Below are positions 11,251-22,242 of a stretch of DNA of 64,000 nt, one piece after another. Position 1 is the stretch's first letter, and each line of letters starts with the position of its first letter. A program made the translations under genes and the position numbers. Source of the stretch: Sthenelais limicola (taxonomy: Eukaryota > Annelida > Polychaeta > Phyllodocida > Sigalionidae). The notes beneath the pieces are model-generated. The model was not told the origin of the DNA and made no database searches. It saw only the letters and a list, made by a program, of their open reading frames with translations. The stretch spans positions 137,339,791 to 137,403,790 of the forward strand of contig OW804096.1 of the NCBI GenBank assembly GCA_942159475.1, read 5' to 3'.

Positions 11251-11773
11251 ATTTTTTTTGCCTAATAACAAAATTTCCCATTAACAAATTATTTGATGCT
11301 GTTGTCCAAAGATTTATTTTAACCTCCCACAATTCTACATTTAACAAAACTACCTGTCCAAAAGTCCAATTCTATGTTTGATCAAAAACATAATTGATGA
11401 ACTTTCAGTTAAAAATAATCAAGATAATAGTTCAACGTAAACAGCGATATTTAGTTTCAAAGTTCCATTCCAATGTTTGTATGAGAGTGACATTGCATAT
11501 TAGCTATCGATCCAGGTGAAGATATGATTAAACAAGATAAGGCACAATCTAGATAACACATTTAACAGGTGGAAATGAGTATGCTGTCCTCTGTAACGTT
11601 TAAAGGAGTCCGCTTATTATTTCACCTCTGGAATGAAGTGTGCATAGACTTAAAATATAGACTTGCTATATCCGATGATTTTAATGACATTGCAGTGACA
11701 TTAGATAGTGGCTATCGATCCAGGTCAAGGTATGATTACACAAGATAAGCCACAATCTAGATAACATAATCAT
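11251..11773. repeat. intergenic DNA with a small duplicated segment
   Basis: The segment containing GCTATCGATCCAGGT and ACAATCTAGATAAC at about 11,500-11,580 recurs at about 11,705-11,770. The second copy carries the next family B element, so the first copy serves as its empty site. No gene seen. Confidence 0.6.
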
Positions 11774-12148
11774 GTGATCCGTTTTAGGAAAATGAATCAA
11801 GTCGCAAAATATGGATTGATCAAGGTGATTACAGTGATAGTAAACACTAGGACACCTTATTAGTGTTTCTATATTTTTAAGTTTGATATTTTAATTTTTG
11901 AAAAAAAAAGTTTCCAATGTTTCTGGATGGGTAATTACCAGTAAAGTAACTAAATATAATCCATACAAAGGCCTTAAAAACGCAAGGATATATCTAATAC
12001 AATGTCCCAAAATCTTTTACAAGGGTTTGTAAGACTAAGTGCTAAACCCGTAAAAATCAGTACATTCCAATAAAGAGATCTTGTGATAAAAACACTTCGA
12101 AAAATATCAATGTTGCGACTTGTGACCTATTTTCTTGGAACACGTCAC
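11774..12148. mobile_element. family B MITE
   Basis: Bounded by GTGATCCGTTTTAGGAAAAT and ACACGTCAC. After its right end the sequence resumes as ATTTAACAGGTAGATG, matching ATTTAACAGGTGGAAATG of the empty copy at about 11,565. Confidence 0.85.
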
Positions 12149-12392
12149 ATATTTAACAGGTAGATGTACATGATGTCTTCTGAAACATTTATAATATAGT
12201 GAGTCAGGTGTGGAAGCAGTGGCAACCGATGTGGTATTTACGAAATGTACCGCTAAAATACAACTTTACAACTCAAATATGTTTTCTATTAATATTAATA
12301 AAAACATATAAAAGGTCAGCTAAGTAACTTGTTGGTTTCAGTCACTTAGAATATCACAGTCATTGCAATCCTCATCTTTTTCTAAGTACTTA
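12149..12392. other. A+T-rich, no gene seen
   Basis: The first 60 bp belong to the duplicated segment described at 11,251. Nothing further was recognised. Confidence 0.4.
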
Positions 12393-12927
12393 TCTGAAAA
12401 GATGAGATCACCTCGATTCCAATGATAGTAAACAATAGGACATCTAATAACTATTTCTATAAGTTCGATATTTCAATTCAATTTCTGAAAAAAAATATTT
12501 CTGGGTGGGCAATTACCAGTAAAGTACCCAAGTATGAAGACCTTTAAAATGCAAGGATATATTTCATACAATGTCCAGGAGTGCGTCACATGAAAGGAGA
12601 TATTGCATCTCCAATCAACTAATATGGGACACACACGCAATTGTGTGTATTTGTGAAGTGGGTCATGTCCTAAGTTTAGATATTGCGTCTCCACTGGTGA
12701 GCACATCTACACCTGCTAGTGATATATCAACATAATTTAGGTGGAGACCCAATATCACCCAATACTACCTTAACCAATTTAAGACGCACAACTTTGTGTG
12801 CGTCCTACATTAGTGGATTGGTGATGCAATAGTGTGCATACCCTTTATGTAACGCAACCCTGAAAGTTCTTACATATATTCATAGAACAAGAAGTGCTAA
12901 ACCCTCCAAAAATCTTTCTGAAGATTC
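12393..12927. mobile_element. family B remnant split by element D
   Basis: Internal family B sequence (GATGAGATCACCTCGATTCC to CAATGTCC) ends at about 12,577 and resumes at about 12,859 (CTGAAAGTTCTTACATATATT to AAACCCTCCAAAAATC). Both TIRs are missing. Confidence 0.7.
12579..12858. mobile_element. family D TIR element
   Basis: The left end GGAGTGCGTCACATGAAAGG mirrors the right end (CCCTTTATGTAACGCAACC). The pairing continues inward (ATTGCATCTCCAATC with its inverse; ACACACGCAATTGTG with its inverse). About 280 bp, inserted into a family B relic. Target duplication unclear. Confidence 0.7.
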
Positions 12928-13245
12928 ATAACAAATGTTAATAAATTTTAATATTTTCTTATCAAATAATAAACAGTTAATTACTGTGTATTTTCCTCCA
13001 ATAGACAGTAAATTACTAGCATCTCATTCCATTCCCTCTATTGATATGTTGAATTCATACTTTATTGTAGTTACTTCTTTTTTCAGCTTTGCAATAATTG
13101 GTCAAGAGTTTAAAGTTGAAGAGTTTTTGTCACCCTTTCAGATGAATGACTGAAGACGCAGCTACCATTTTACAAACATTCCTTTGACATAGTAACATAA
13201 TGAGAAGAGCTATTTTGGTGATTGTAAAATCAATTGTCAGAAACC
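12928..13245 (+). promoter_or_regulatory. 5' flank / 5' UTR of the NLR gene
   Basis: A strong acceptor-like tract (TTACTTCTTTTTTCAG, ending 13,086) suggests a spliced 5' UTR exon beginning at 13,087. Two short upstream ATG frames, including ATGAATGACTGA at 13,141, precede the main start. No TATA box can be assigned. Confidence 0.35.
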
Positions 13246-16200
13246 ATGGAAAAAACAATTGAAGATCTCCGAGTTAGATGTCATAGGCTTGAAGAAGAGA
13301 ATAAGGCTATCATATCAAGACTAGGAACAGTAGAGAATGTAATCTTTGCGATTCATAAATGTACATCTGGCATCGGCAATGGATCTGCAAATGGGGAAGA
13401 GCCCATACAGACTGAGAGCCACAGCTCATTGAACGACAGTGTGACAACAGCGTGCCCAGTTCTAGATGATACACCTATTATTCCGAGAGGTTTTGCCAAT
13501 CAATCTGATCCAAGTGAATTGTTGCCTGAAGAGGATAATTGTTTGTTGGATAGGGCTAGAGTGAGTAGTCACAGTTTAAAGGCAGAGACATTGAACATTG
13601 GAACAGAAGACATTATTAAAGAGGAGAGTCATGGAGAAAAGCCTAAACAAATTCAAGGAACAAATGAGAATGACCTGAGTAGTGATTCACTGCTTGCCCA
13701 AGATGGAACTGCCATTATGCAGACAGTGGCAGATGATGATGAAGATAATTCATTGGCAAAGAAATTCACCCAAAATTTACCAATAATGTTGAACGATATA
13801 GATGAACCTGACGTTATCCTAGATTTGATATCTGAGGGTTTGAGTCCAGACAATATTGATATTATTACAAGTAAGGGGAGCAGAAAGGAGAAAGTTGCTG
13901 TCATGGTTCAAGTGGCAGTTCAGAAATATTGTGGAGGATACTCACATACATGTGATTTGATGAAGAAGGCAATTGGTGGAATTTACCCAGAATTATTCAT
14001 GCAGATCTTCAATGAAAAACCTTCGGCAGATGACAGAGATTTCTGTATAAAACCTTTCAGGGAAGAATTAGTTAAAGGATACCAACAAAAGAAGATCCAC
14101 ACCACAGAATCAAACTCTGATATTCCACAGGATTTAGAAGAGAATTTTGTTCAGTTGAGACTGGTGAGAAACAAAGAGCCTACTGTCATGAATGAGTTGC
14201 AACAACGTGACGCCAATATTTTCAGTGACTATCAAAGATTTCTTGAAGGAGATAGTGAAGAACATGTACAGGCCAAGCATATTGTTGCTCCAGCAACCAA
14301 TAAATCTGAGAAAGACACAAACATCATTATTGGTCGAGCTGGTATAGGCAAAACAACCTTAATTCAGTGGTTCTCGAGGGAATGGTCACTAGGTAGATGT
14401 GCCAAACACGTTAAACTTTTCTTTGTCATACCGCTTCGCATACTTTTTAGAAGGAACATCAAAATGTCACTACAGGAACTCCTAATGTCAGAGAATCTTT
14501 ACAGGGTTGATGGGGTGAAACTTCCAAAGCAGTGGCTCGAGCACACTGAAGGTGAAAATACACTAATTGCTTTGGATGGTCTTGATGAAATCGTTAGCAT
14601 TCTAGCAGAACTTGGAACAATAAACATACAAAACTCAGTGAAAAGTTTGAAGGAAGAAGCAGATCCAAGAATAATTATTCTAAGCTTACTGAGGGGATTT
14701 TTACTGCCCAAATGTGCTATCCTCTGCACTTCTCGGCCTTTCCTGGATCTTCCAAAGTACTTTGAATCTTGGGGTCTATATGAGATTTTAGGCCTCACTC
14801 AAGGGAGTATTAAGGAATATGTAAGAAAGAAGTACACTAAAAGACACCAAGCCATCCAGTCATTTCTGGTTAAAAGCCCAGTTCTGATGTCAGTTTGCTC
14901 AGTCACCTATTACTGCACTCAGCTGACAAAACTTCTCAATGATGATGCACACATAGCAGATGAGCAAGTATCCACTTACACTTGTTTGCAGAGCTACATC
15001 TTCAACCATTACACAGAGAGAAAAGCTGACAATGCCCTTGCTCAATTGGAGAATAAGTCATTCTTTCCTAAACTGGGTGATTTAGCATTTAGGGGAATCA
15101 TCACATACAGAGCTGAAAGTGGCCTTGCTAAGTTGGTTTTCACAATAGATGACCTTCATGATGTGAAATTAGAGGCCAATGATATTACCAACGCCATAAA
15201 GACAGGCATCCTTACATGTACTGGAGAATGTTTTGAGTTTTTCCATCTCTCAGCTCAAGAACTTCTTGCTGCAATTCACCTAATTTCATCCAAAGACATA
15301 GATCGCCTTGTTATTGAAAAGACCCTTGAGGACATCTCCCAGGAGGATTCATTGATGATGGTGCTTCTTTATGCATTTGGCATGTTTTTCGATGAGAAGC
15401 CAAAGGAATTCATGAAAAACTTCCCAATAGGAGACAGCAGTCTGGAGTCTAGGTCCTCATTACGTGACACCCTGCTCAGATGCTTGGATAGTATGCTGAA
15501 ACACACAAAGATGTTTTACGAGCACCAGCCACTCACCCAACTTTGCCAAATTGCCCATGAGAGCCAATCCCTAGAGATTGCTAAGAAGGCTGCAGAGGTG
15601 GTCATTAGAGATGGAATGTTACACCTAATTTCATTTCCCCTGACAGCACTTGATGTGAAGGCTGTCATGTTTACATGCCAGGCATGCAACACCTTGAACA
15701 AAATCTCTCTGGAAAAATGCCTTCTTGATGAAACATCAATAAAAATGCTCACAGATTTTCTGGCTCAAAATAAATTGGTGAAGCACCTGGGACTGACAGG
15801 AAATGCATTTGATCATACTCACCTATCAATGATTGGTGATATGCTTGCTGAAAATAAGTCAATTGAGACGCTGGACTTGTCCAACAACCAGATACAAGAT
15901 GAGGAAACCTTTGCTCTGTTTAAAGGAATCAAAGAAGATTCTAATCTTCATCAGCTGTGCATGAAGGACAATTTTATTGGTGACATCACAGCAGACATTT
16001 TATCAAAGTCTTCCAACAATAATTGGCAGCATATTGATTTACGCACTAATTTTATTAGAAACAAGGGTGCAAATGCCCTTTCCAACAGGTTCCAACATAC
16101 ATCAGCTTGCACAGTTTTGCTGGATGAAAATAGGGTATCCTCATTGTCGAATCCTTCAGTGACTGGTGTATTGCCTGGAACACCTCGAGCTATTAATACA

Positions 16201-17502
16201 TGTAAACACTTGCTGTCAATGACAAAAGTGAGTCTGAATGGAGCTGCGCTGAATGATGAAGACATAGCACAACTTAAACACATTCTATGGGCCTCAAAGA
16301 GCTTGCAGGAGCTGCATCTCCGTGACAATCCCTGCATGACAGAAGTATGTCTCCATGGTCTCAGCGAGCTGGCTGCCTCTTGTCCTAAACTAACTTCAAT
16401 TGACTTGAGCCAAAACCAGACCAACTTCAAGGAGAGAATTGTGGCCATATTCATTGAAACCCCTCATATATGGTATTTAATGTCTACCGATGTGAAACTT
16501 TTGCAAGAAAAGAACAAAGGAAATGGTCAGTGTGATGAGGACCCCAACCCTCCTTTCCAGACTTTCACACATTGTTCTGAAAAGTTCAAACTGCAGTACA
16601 AATCAAATCAGTCATCAGCCACTGACACAAAACAATTTGCCAGTCTCATGGTTGCTCTAAACCATCCAAACAGAGAAGTTTGCATCGGCAATGGTTTTTC
16701 AATCACAACACAAGCAGCAAAACTCTTACTTCAGTCAATTGGAGCATTTTCGTCTCTTACACGTCTTGTCATTTGTCAAGCATATCTTCCAAGTAGCCAG
16801 GATTTCTCTCGATGTCTGGAAAACCTAGCACATAGCCTGAAAGCTGTCCAACTTCATTATGTACACTTTCATGAGAATATTTCTCTATCTCTTTATGGTC
16901 ATCCTGATAATCCTCTACAAGTGTTGGATCTGGTAGATACACCAATATTAGAGGAATGCTTTGAATCTATTGCACATTGTCTTGCAGCTGATGGAAAAAT
17001 TGAAAATCTGAGACTATCTGGGTGTGGGTTGACTAACAGAGGGATACAAGTCCTTGGTACAGCTCTACAGAAGAATTCCAAGCTTCAGACACTGGCACTA
17101 CGTGACAGGAATATCACAGATAAAGGTTACCAAGATTTTTTCCTGCACATTCAATCCAATAGGTCAATCAAACATTTTGATATTTCAGGATCTGCTATTG
17201 GTGAAGCGGGGATGATGGCACTTGCAAGATTCATCAAAACATCTTCTTCGCTGAGCAGTCTTGATTTGTTGAATATCTTATTGAGTCCAGCCAGCATGAC
17301 ACACCTTAATGATGGACTGAAAAGAGCCAAGCATTTGAAATACATTGCTGTTTATATTCCAGAGGGTCAAAAGTACAAAAAGACTGACTATGATCTTTCC
17401 TATACCCTGGAGGCCAAGCAGATAGTTCAGGCACCCAATGACAAGGCCCTCTCAAGGAAGTTGTTGTTTTCAAGTCTACCAGATTTGGAATATTGTTTCT
17501 AA
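13246..17502 (+). CDS. NLR-family receptor: coiled coil-CARD-NACHT-LRR
   Basis: Intracellular innate-immune sensor or signalling protein of the NLR class, 1,418 aa in one exon. The start is the ATG at 13,246 in a good Kozak context (ACCATGG); the frame is open four codons further upstream without another ATG. Residues 1-35 look like a short coiled coil, and 36-170 are acidic and low in structure. Residues about 174-255 fit a CARD-like death fold (IDEPDVILDLISEGLS, then IDIITSKGSRKEKV). Walker A is GRAGIGKTT (363-371) and Walker B is LIALDGLDE (440-448). A winged-helix/NACHT-end motif, FEFFHLSAQELLAAIH, lies near 663. From about 817 to the C terminus there are NLR-type leucine-rich repeats in at least two blocks (for example IETLDLSNNQIQDEE), separated near 1,090-1,140 by a non-repeat spacer. 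The domain order resembles vertebrate NLRC proteins, but the ligand is unknown. The CARD call is by eye; NACHT and LRR are secure. Confidence 0.93.
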   Translation: MEKTIEDLRVRCHRLEEENKAIISRLGTVENVIFAIHKCTSGIGNGSANGEEPIQTESHSSLNDSVTTACPVLDDTPIIPRGFANQSDPSELLPEEDNCLLDRARVSSHSLKAETLNIGTEDIIKEESHGEKPKQIQGTNENDLSSDSLLAQDGTAIMQTVADDDEDNSLAKKFTQNLPIMLNDIDEPDVILDLISEGLSPDNIDIITSKGSRKEKVAVMVQVAVQKYCGGYSHTCDLMKKAIGGIYPELFMQIFNEKPSADDRDFCIKPFREELVKGYQQKKIHTTESNSDIPQDLEENFVQLRLVRNKEPTVMNELQQRDANIFSDYQRFLEGDSEEHVQAKHIVAPATNKSEKDTNIIIGRAGIGKTTLIQWFSREWSLGRCAKHVKLFFVIPLRILFRRNIKMSLQELLMSENLYRVDGVKLPKQWLEHTEGENTLIALDGLDEIVSILAELGTINIQNSVKSLKEEADPRIIILSLLRGFLLPKCAILCTSRPFLDLPKYFESWGLYEILGLTQGSIKEYVRKKYTKRHQAIQSFLVKSPVLMSVCSVTYYCTQLTKLLNDDAHIADEQVSTYTCLQSYIFNHYTERKADNALAQLENKSFFPKLGDLAFRGIITYRAESGLAKLVFTIDDLHDVKLEANDITNAIKTGILTCTGECFEFFHLSAQELLAAIHLISSKDIDRLVIEKTLEDISQEDSLMMVLLYAFGMFFDEKPKEFMKNFPIGDSSLESRSSLRDTLLRCLDSMLKHTKMFYEHQPLTQLCQIAHESQSLEIAKKAAEVVIRDGMLHLISFPLTALDVKAVMFTCQACNTLNKISLEKCLLDETSIKMLTDFLAQNKLVKHLGLTGNAFDHTHLSMIGDMLAENKSIETLDLSNNQIQDEETFALFKGIKEDSNLHQLCMKDNFIGDITADILSKSSNNNWQHIDLRTNFIRNKGANALSNRFQHTSACTVLLDENRVSSLSNPSVTGVLPGTPRAINTCKHLLSMTKVSLNGAALNDEDIAQLKHILWASKSLQELHLRDNPCMTEVCLHGLSELAASCPKLTSIDLSQNQTNFKERIVAIFIETPHIWYLMSTDVKLLQEKNKGNGQCDEDPNPPFQTFTHCSEKFKLQYKSNQSSATDTKQFASLMVALNHPNREVCIGNGFSITTQAAKLLLQSIGAFSSLTRLVICQAYLPSSQDFSRCLENLAHSLKAVQLHYVHFHENISLSLYGHPDNPLQVLDLVDTPILEECFESIAHCLAADGKIENLRLSGCGLTNRGIQVLGTALQKNSKLQTLALRDRNITDKGYQDFFLHIQSNRSIKHFDISGSAIGEAGMMALARFIKTSSSLSSLDLLNILLSPASMTHLNDGLKRAKHLKYIAVYIPEGQKYKKTDYDLSYTLEAKQIVQAPNDKALSRKLLFSSLPDLEYCF

Positions 17503-18175
17503 AAACACCAATGCACGTCGCCATTACTAGTCAGTATTAGTATATTGACAGAGTTTAGGTATTTGGCAGCTTACATGCTATACAATCTCCAGCTTATATG
17601 CTATACAATCTCCGGGTTAGAACTAAAGCTCTTTGATTGTTGATATCAAATATATATTCTGTGAATGTCATTACTATTTTCCTTTAATTCTGGATGTTTT
17701 GATGCCACTAGCATTCCTGTGAAGAAAAACAATTTTGTACATATATCTTTAATTATGAGGCCATTTACTGACAAAAATTCAGCGCGTTTCCCCAGAGACA
17801 AACATGGCTTTCTCCTCATCCCCTTCCTAAGGGCACCTATGGGATGACAATGATGAGGACTATCTACTACCTTTATTTCTAGACCTAATTGTGAAGATGT
17901 ATACTGTTTCTAGCTAATTTCTAATAAATCCATGAGAAAAAGCTTAGGTTTTTGATAGTCATCTTTAATTTCTAGATCATTTTCAACCCCTGGCTGTACT
18001 GCTATATATTGTATGATTGTGTCTTTAATAGAAGTCACTTCTTATCAAGCAAGTTTGTTCTTGACTTCATTATTTCCAATATTCTGCCTTCACTTTGGTA
18101 GTTCAGGAATCTTTGCTCTAAACATGCAATCAAAGGTGCATGAACTACCAGCTAGTCCTCATTGAAAATCCTGTA
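17503..18175 (+). other. 3' flank of the NLR gene
   Basis: AATAAA at 17,923-17,928, about 420 bp after the stop, is the best poly(A) signal. A 23-bp unit containing ATGCTATACAATCTCC is tandemly duplicated at about 17,570-17,613. No further gene is seen up to 18,175. Confidence 0.5.
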
Positions 18176-18535
18176 ATAGGGGATTTGCATGTGCCACTAC
18201 GCATGTCTGTAACAGTGCATCCTGGGATGGATTCTGGTGAATTCTGACATGCACAAATTTGGCAAGATTTTTATTGAAAATTGCAAGAATGTTTTCACCA
18301 ATAAATAGCATAGCGTTTATACTATGATCAATGGTCTATGGAAACCAAATGCATGATGGGAAAGATGGGGACGTGTGCTAAGGAAGCATATATTATGCAT
18401 GGATATTGCCAGTAGAGCATTGATAGATAGTCCATGCTGAACATGGCATGTTTTCTACAGAATTGTCACTGTACCATTAGTCTCAGAATTCCATGCGAAT
18501 CTAGATTCAAAATGGTGGCTATGCATGTCCCCTAT
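18176..18535. mobile_element. family I TIR element
   Basis: About 360 bp bounded by ATAGGGGATTTGCATG and the inverse CATGTCCCCTAT. CCTGT occurs on both sides, a possible 5-bp target duplication. It is homologous along its length to 26,116-26,463. Confidence 0.8.
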
Positions 18536-19160
18536 CCTGTGGTTACCATCTATTATGAATCCTCACCCAAGTGATATCCATCAGACATTAATTTTATTTA
18601 CTCCACCTAAAATGCCCACCAGCTTATTAATTTGGCATGTAAATGTAGACATTTCCCATTTGTGATGTGTAACAGAGAAATAAGATAAGATAAAATAGGA
18701 TAAGAAAATCTTTTATTTGTCAAACTGCTCGAGGTTACATCATGTTAAAATGGACAAATAGGTCTATACATGTCTATATGAAAAATAGTATTCCATTTCT
18801 GCCGACAGTTACCTTTAATTTCGAGTGCCTGAGTCTTGTACTGGACTAAGCAGAAAATATGAGAGAATTAAAAGTGAAAAACAAAAATAATATATAAATA
18901 ACATATAAAAGAGATAATATATAGATCAGAGGGATCCTATGGCTAGGCGACATTGTATCATTAGATGTACTTCTCATATTCACATGAATCATAAGTTGCA
19001 AACGAGATTTTTTCTAAACATTTTGATGACAGGATCAATTTCTAGGAACAGTGACATGGACCGTGGTGTGTACTTTGGACATTAGAAGGACACTCATGAG
19101 GTTGTGGCCGAGAGGGTATCAACTAAAAACTAGCTGTCAGGATGCTAGTGGGGTATAACT
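18536..19160. other. intergenic, retroposon scraps
   Basis: Around 18,690-18,730 AGAAAATCTTTTATTTGTC resembles the inverted 3' end of a non-LTR element. No gene was recognised. Confidence 0.35.
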
Positions 19161-19732
19161 GGGTCATTTTTTCTGAACATGTACAAATGGCAAATTCCTG
19201 ACTTGTGTCTGTTCTCCGAAGCATATCAGCCACAATGTTAGACTCACATCAATGCAATGTACCTCATCGTAACAAGGAGGGGATAAGCTTTCCAGAAATA
19301 TATACTTTTACCGGACTATGAGGAAGACATCAGATTCTTTTTTAAGGTCGAAATGAAAATAACCAACAATTTACAAGTTCTCCTCTTGATTTGAGAACTT
19401 TGAGTTTATATTCAACTATATATTTGATAAGTTATCTCATTTTATTTTGTCGTTCCAAGTAAAGTTTTGGTGTACAACTCTAAGGAAGGGGTGGTATGGT
19501 TCAGGTCATAAGGGTTATTTTTGGGGGGTCATGAGAAATTTTACCCATTTCTTAACAAACGCCCGTCATCATTTCTATCTGCAAATCTAGAAAAATCAAC
19601 ATAGTATTTACAATATCACAAGGTACTTGAATGTATTAAGCATTTTGTTGTGAACAAAATAAAAAAAAGGAACAACTCTACCGTGATTTGTTATGAAATA
19701 CTAATGTATCCACAAAACCATCTTCAGTTTAT

Positions 19733-19967
19733 GGGTCAGATTTTCAGAAAATGTACAATTGGTAGATAAATACATTTAGTAAATTATTCTAAATTAGACT
19801 GAAAAATCGTCAACACTAGGTATATCTGAGTATATTTGGCACTGCCTTGATTCAAACAATCGGTTAGGTTATGTTGAACTGGATTTTGAACCTTATGTCT
19901 GTCTTAAATTTGGGTTATTTCAGAGGATTGGTGAAAGTGAATTGTACATTTTCTGAAGATTTCACCC
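19733..19967. mobile_element. family A MITE nested in the 3.4 kb element
   Basis: Complete copy flanked by TTAT on both sides (19,729-19,732 and 19,968-19,971). Confidence 0.9.
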
Positions 19968-22117
19968 TTATACTGATTATGCTGATGGACGTTTGCTGGA
20001 CTTACTATGACATGAATGTGCTCTCCAGGCACCACAAAATATTTCAAACTCGCTGTACTGATGATCCCTGTGGATGATATGCCAAAGTCAACATGGAAAA
20101 CGCAAAATCCTATTTTCAAAGTGATTTTGCATGATTTTATAGCAAGATTCTCAACAAAGCAAACGCCCAATATGAAAATAATGCCCATCATTGAAATGCT
20201 CTGCTGGGGTAGCTCTGTCCAGTATGTTTAGCTACTTGTGGCGTCATCTTTATTTGGAAGCATATACAGTGGTAAGTACCAAACTTTTCTAGCACAAAGC
20301 TTACTTCATTTTCTCAAAAATAACATGAAACACTGAAAGACACATTCTAATTGTGTGAGGGATAGTGACTGTGATATTGGATCAACTAAAATAGTCAGAA
20401 AGTTTCGAAACTTTGTATATTTTGCTTTATTTGTGTGTAGAAGTCAATGGCTGAAAGATATTTAGTCATTGCACAGAACCAGCCTTATTCATCTCATCAG
20501 AACTGCACATGTTTGATGTAAATCAGGCATAACGCCCATCATGGTAATGATTGCAGTAAAGAATTGTCTCTTATGGTGCTAATAATTAGTTAAATATTAT
20601 ATTGTTGTGTTTGTAATGCTTTATAACCTGTATTGATGTGATAGAAATACTTTTTTCATGGTTGGTCAATGCCCAAAGCCTAGTCTGGTTAATATATAAT
20701 GAGGTTAACATTTGCTATGACAAACGCCCATCATCTAAATGCAAAATAACACAGTAAATGTAGGATATTTTCTGTGCTAATAACATGGAAACATGCCCCT
20801 GCATGTATGTCATTGCATAAAATCATTTAGACATGTTCTTTATATTCAACTTTGCCAAATTTGGGAATTTTTGCAACATACAGTGCCTGCATCAATTTTC
20901 ATGATGGCCGTTTGTAGTTATATTATGATATGTAGTTGGGGTTTAGCACCAACCCTACACACTTTTCAATGCCTCTCCTTCAATATTATGTCTTGTAAAC
21001 TACTGTAGAACACTGTATTAAAGGGTTCAGGGATGAACTATGACTAAATTTTAGTACAAGGGTCACCATTTCCATGATGGGCGTTTGCCATTGCAATCTT
21101 GACCCTAAAAAACTCATGAATGGTTCTTTCAACAACCACCAAATTTGAATGATGAATGCAGGAAATTATACTAGATAGAAAATGGCATTAAAATTTTCAC
21201 TCTTTTAAAAAGAAAATTTCATATTTATGGGGCTTTACTATGTATAATATTTTACTCTCAATTTCAGATCAACATGATTGAAAAATAACCACCAACAGAG
21301 GATAAAAGTACAGCTGTTTCCCCCAGGGACTTCTGGAGAGGAAATGTAGCCACCTCAGTCTTGGAGGGCCTTCAACAATGAATGGAAGAGAAAAATGTGT
21401 AAAATGATAAATTTAAACAATACAAGAATTATTCCACCTACAAAATCCACAATACATGTATCAGTTGCTGATGAGTTAAAAACATTTCAGGAGTGTAGGA
21501 AAACATGTTGGGCATGTTTCCTAAAAGAATTGTCCATGCATGGTTATTATTAGATTCCTTTAGATGATGTTTGATATCATATTTACATGCACAAACGCCC
21601 ATCATTGAAAACCTAACGCCCATCATAAGAAGTCTTTTATAATGCCAGGTTGAGGGTTATATGCTCTTTCTTTGATGATTTAAATATTTCCTTTGATTTG
21701 TCAGGGGACACTACTTCTCTGTTGGAATTTGTGGAGAGGAAAGTCTGTCTTTTGGTACCTTGAAGTCATGTGTAGCCATTGTTAATACACAATAAACTAA
21801 CGTATACTTTTTTGTATATTACTTAATTGAAATACACTTGTCTGGTTTTATTTCCAGTGGTTGATGCATATGAAGCAATACTGAACCATTTCAGCTTCAT
21901 TCATAACAGAATAGGACTCATAACTGGTTTTTACTTCATTATATATAATGAGCTTTAGTGACAAACGCCCATCAGTGAAATACAGCATCTTTGGGATGGA
22001 GTAATTTTAACACAACTGTGTTTAGGGTCCTATACCTTGGGGAGGTATTAGATAATGTATTTCTTATTACCCATGTGCATAATTAAGGTTCAAGTCTTTA
22101 TACTCACTTTTTTACAA

Positions 22118-22242
22118 GTATCTGAAACCAAGGTATGGGAAAAAACAGATGATGGAAATTTTGAGGAAATAGGGATGATGCACTCAGCTCGATTTCGTCA
22201 TGAAGTTATACTTCTTGGTTATAAGAATTTTTACTGCAGATT
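22118..22242 (+). pseudogene. possible captured kelch-like exon fragment
   Basis: After an acceptor-like TTTTTTACAAG the frame reads VSETKVWEKTDDGNFEEIG, then MMHSARFRHEVILLGYKNFY. This resembles one kelch blade (W..., G, M..AR..H..V.L..K.Y). The frame continues to 22,306 without domain support. No partner exon is seen, and it sits inside the 3.4 kb TIR element, so it could be a captured gene fragment. Confidence 0.25.

Noticed and set aside
13234..13245. Upstream TTG start of the NLR frame
   Set aside because: The first ATG at 13,246 has a good Kozak context; a TTG start is not expected in an animal gene.
15951..16454. 167-codon minus-strand frame
   Set aside because: Shadow of the NLR leucine-rich repeats; the plus-strand frame has clear domains.
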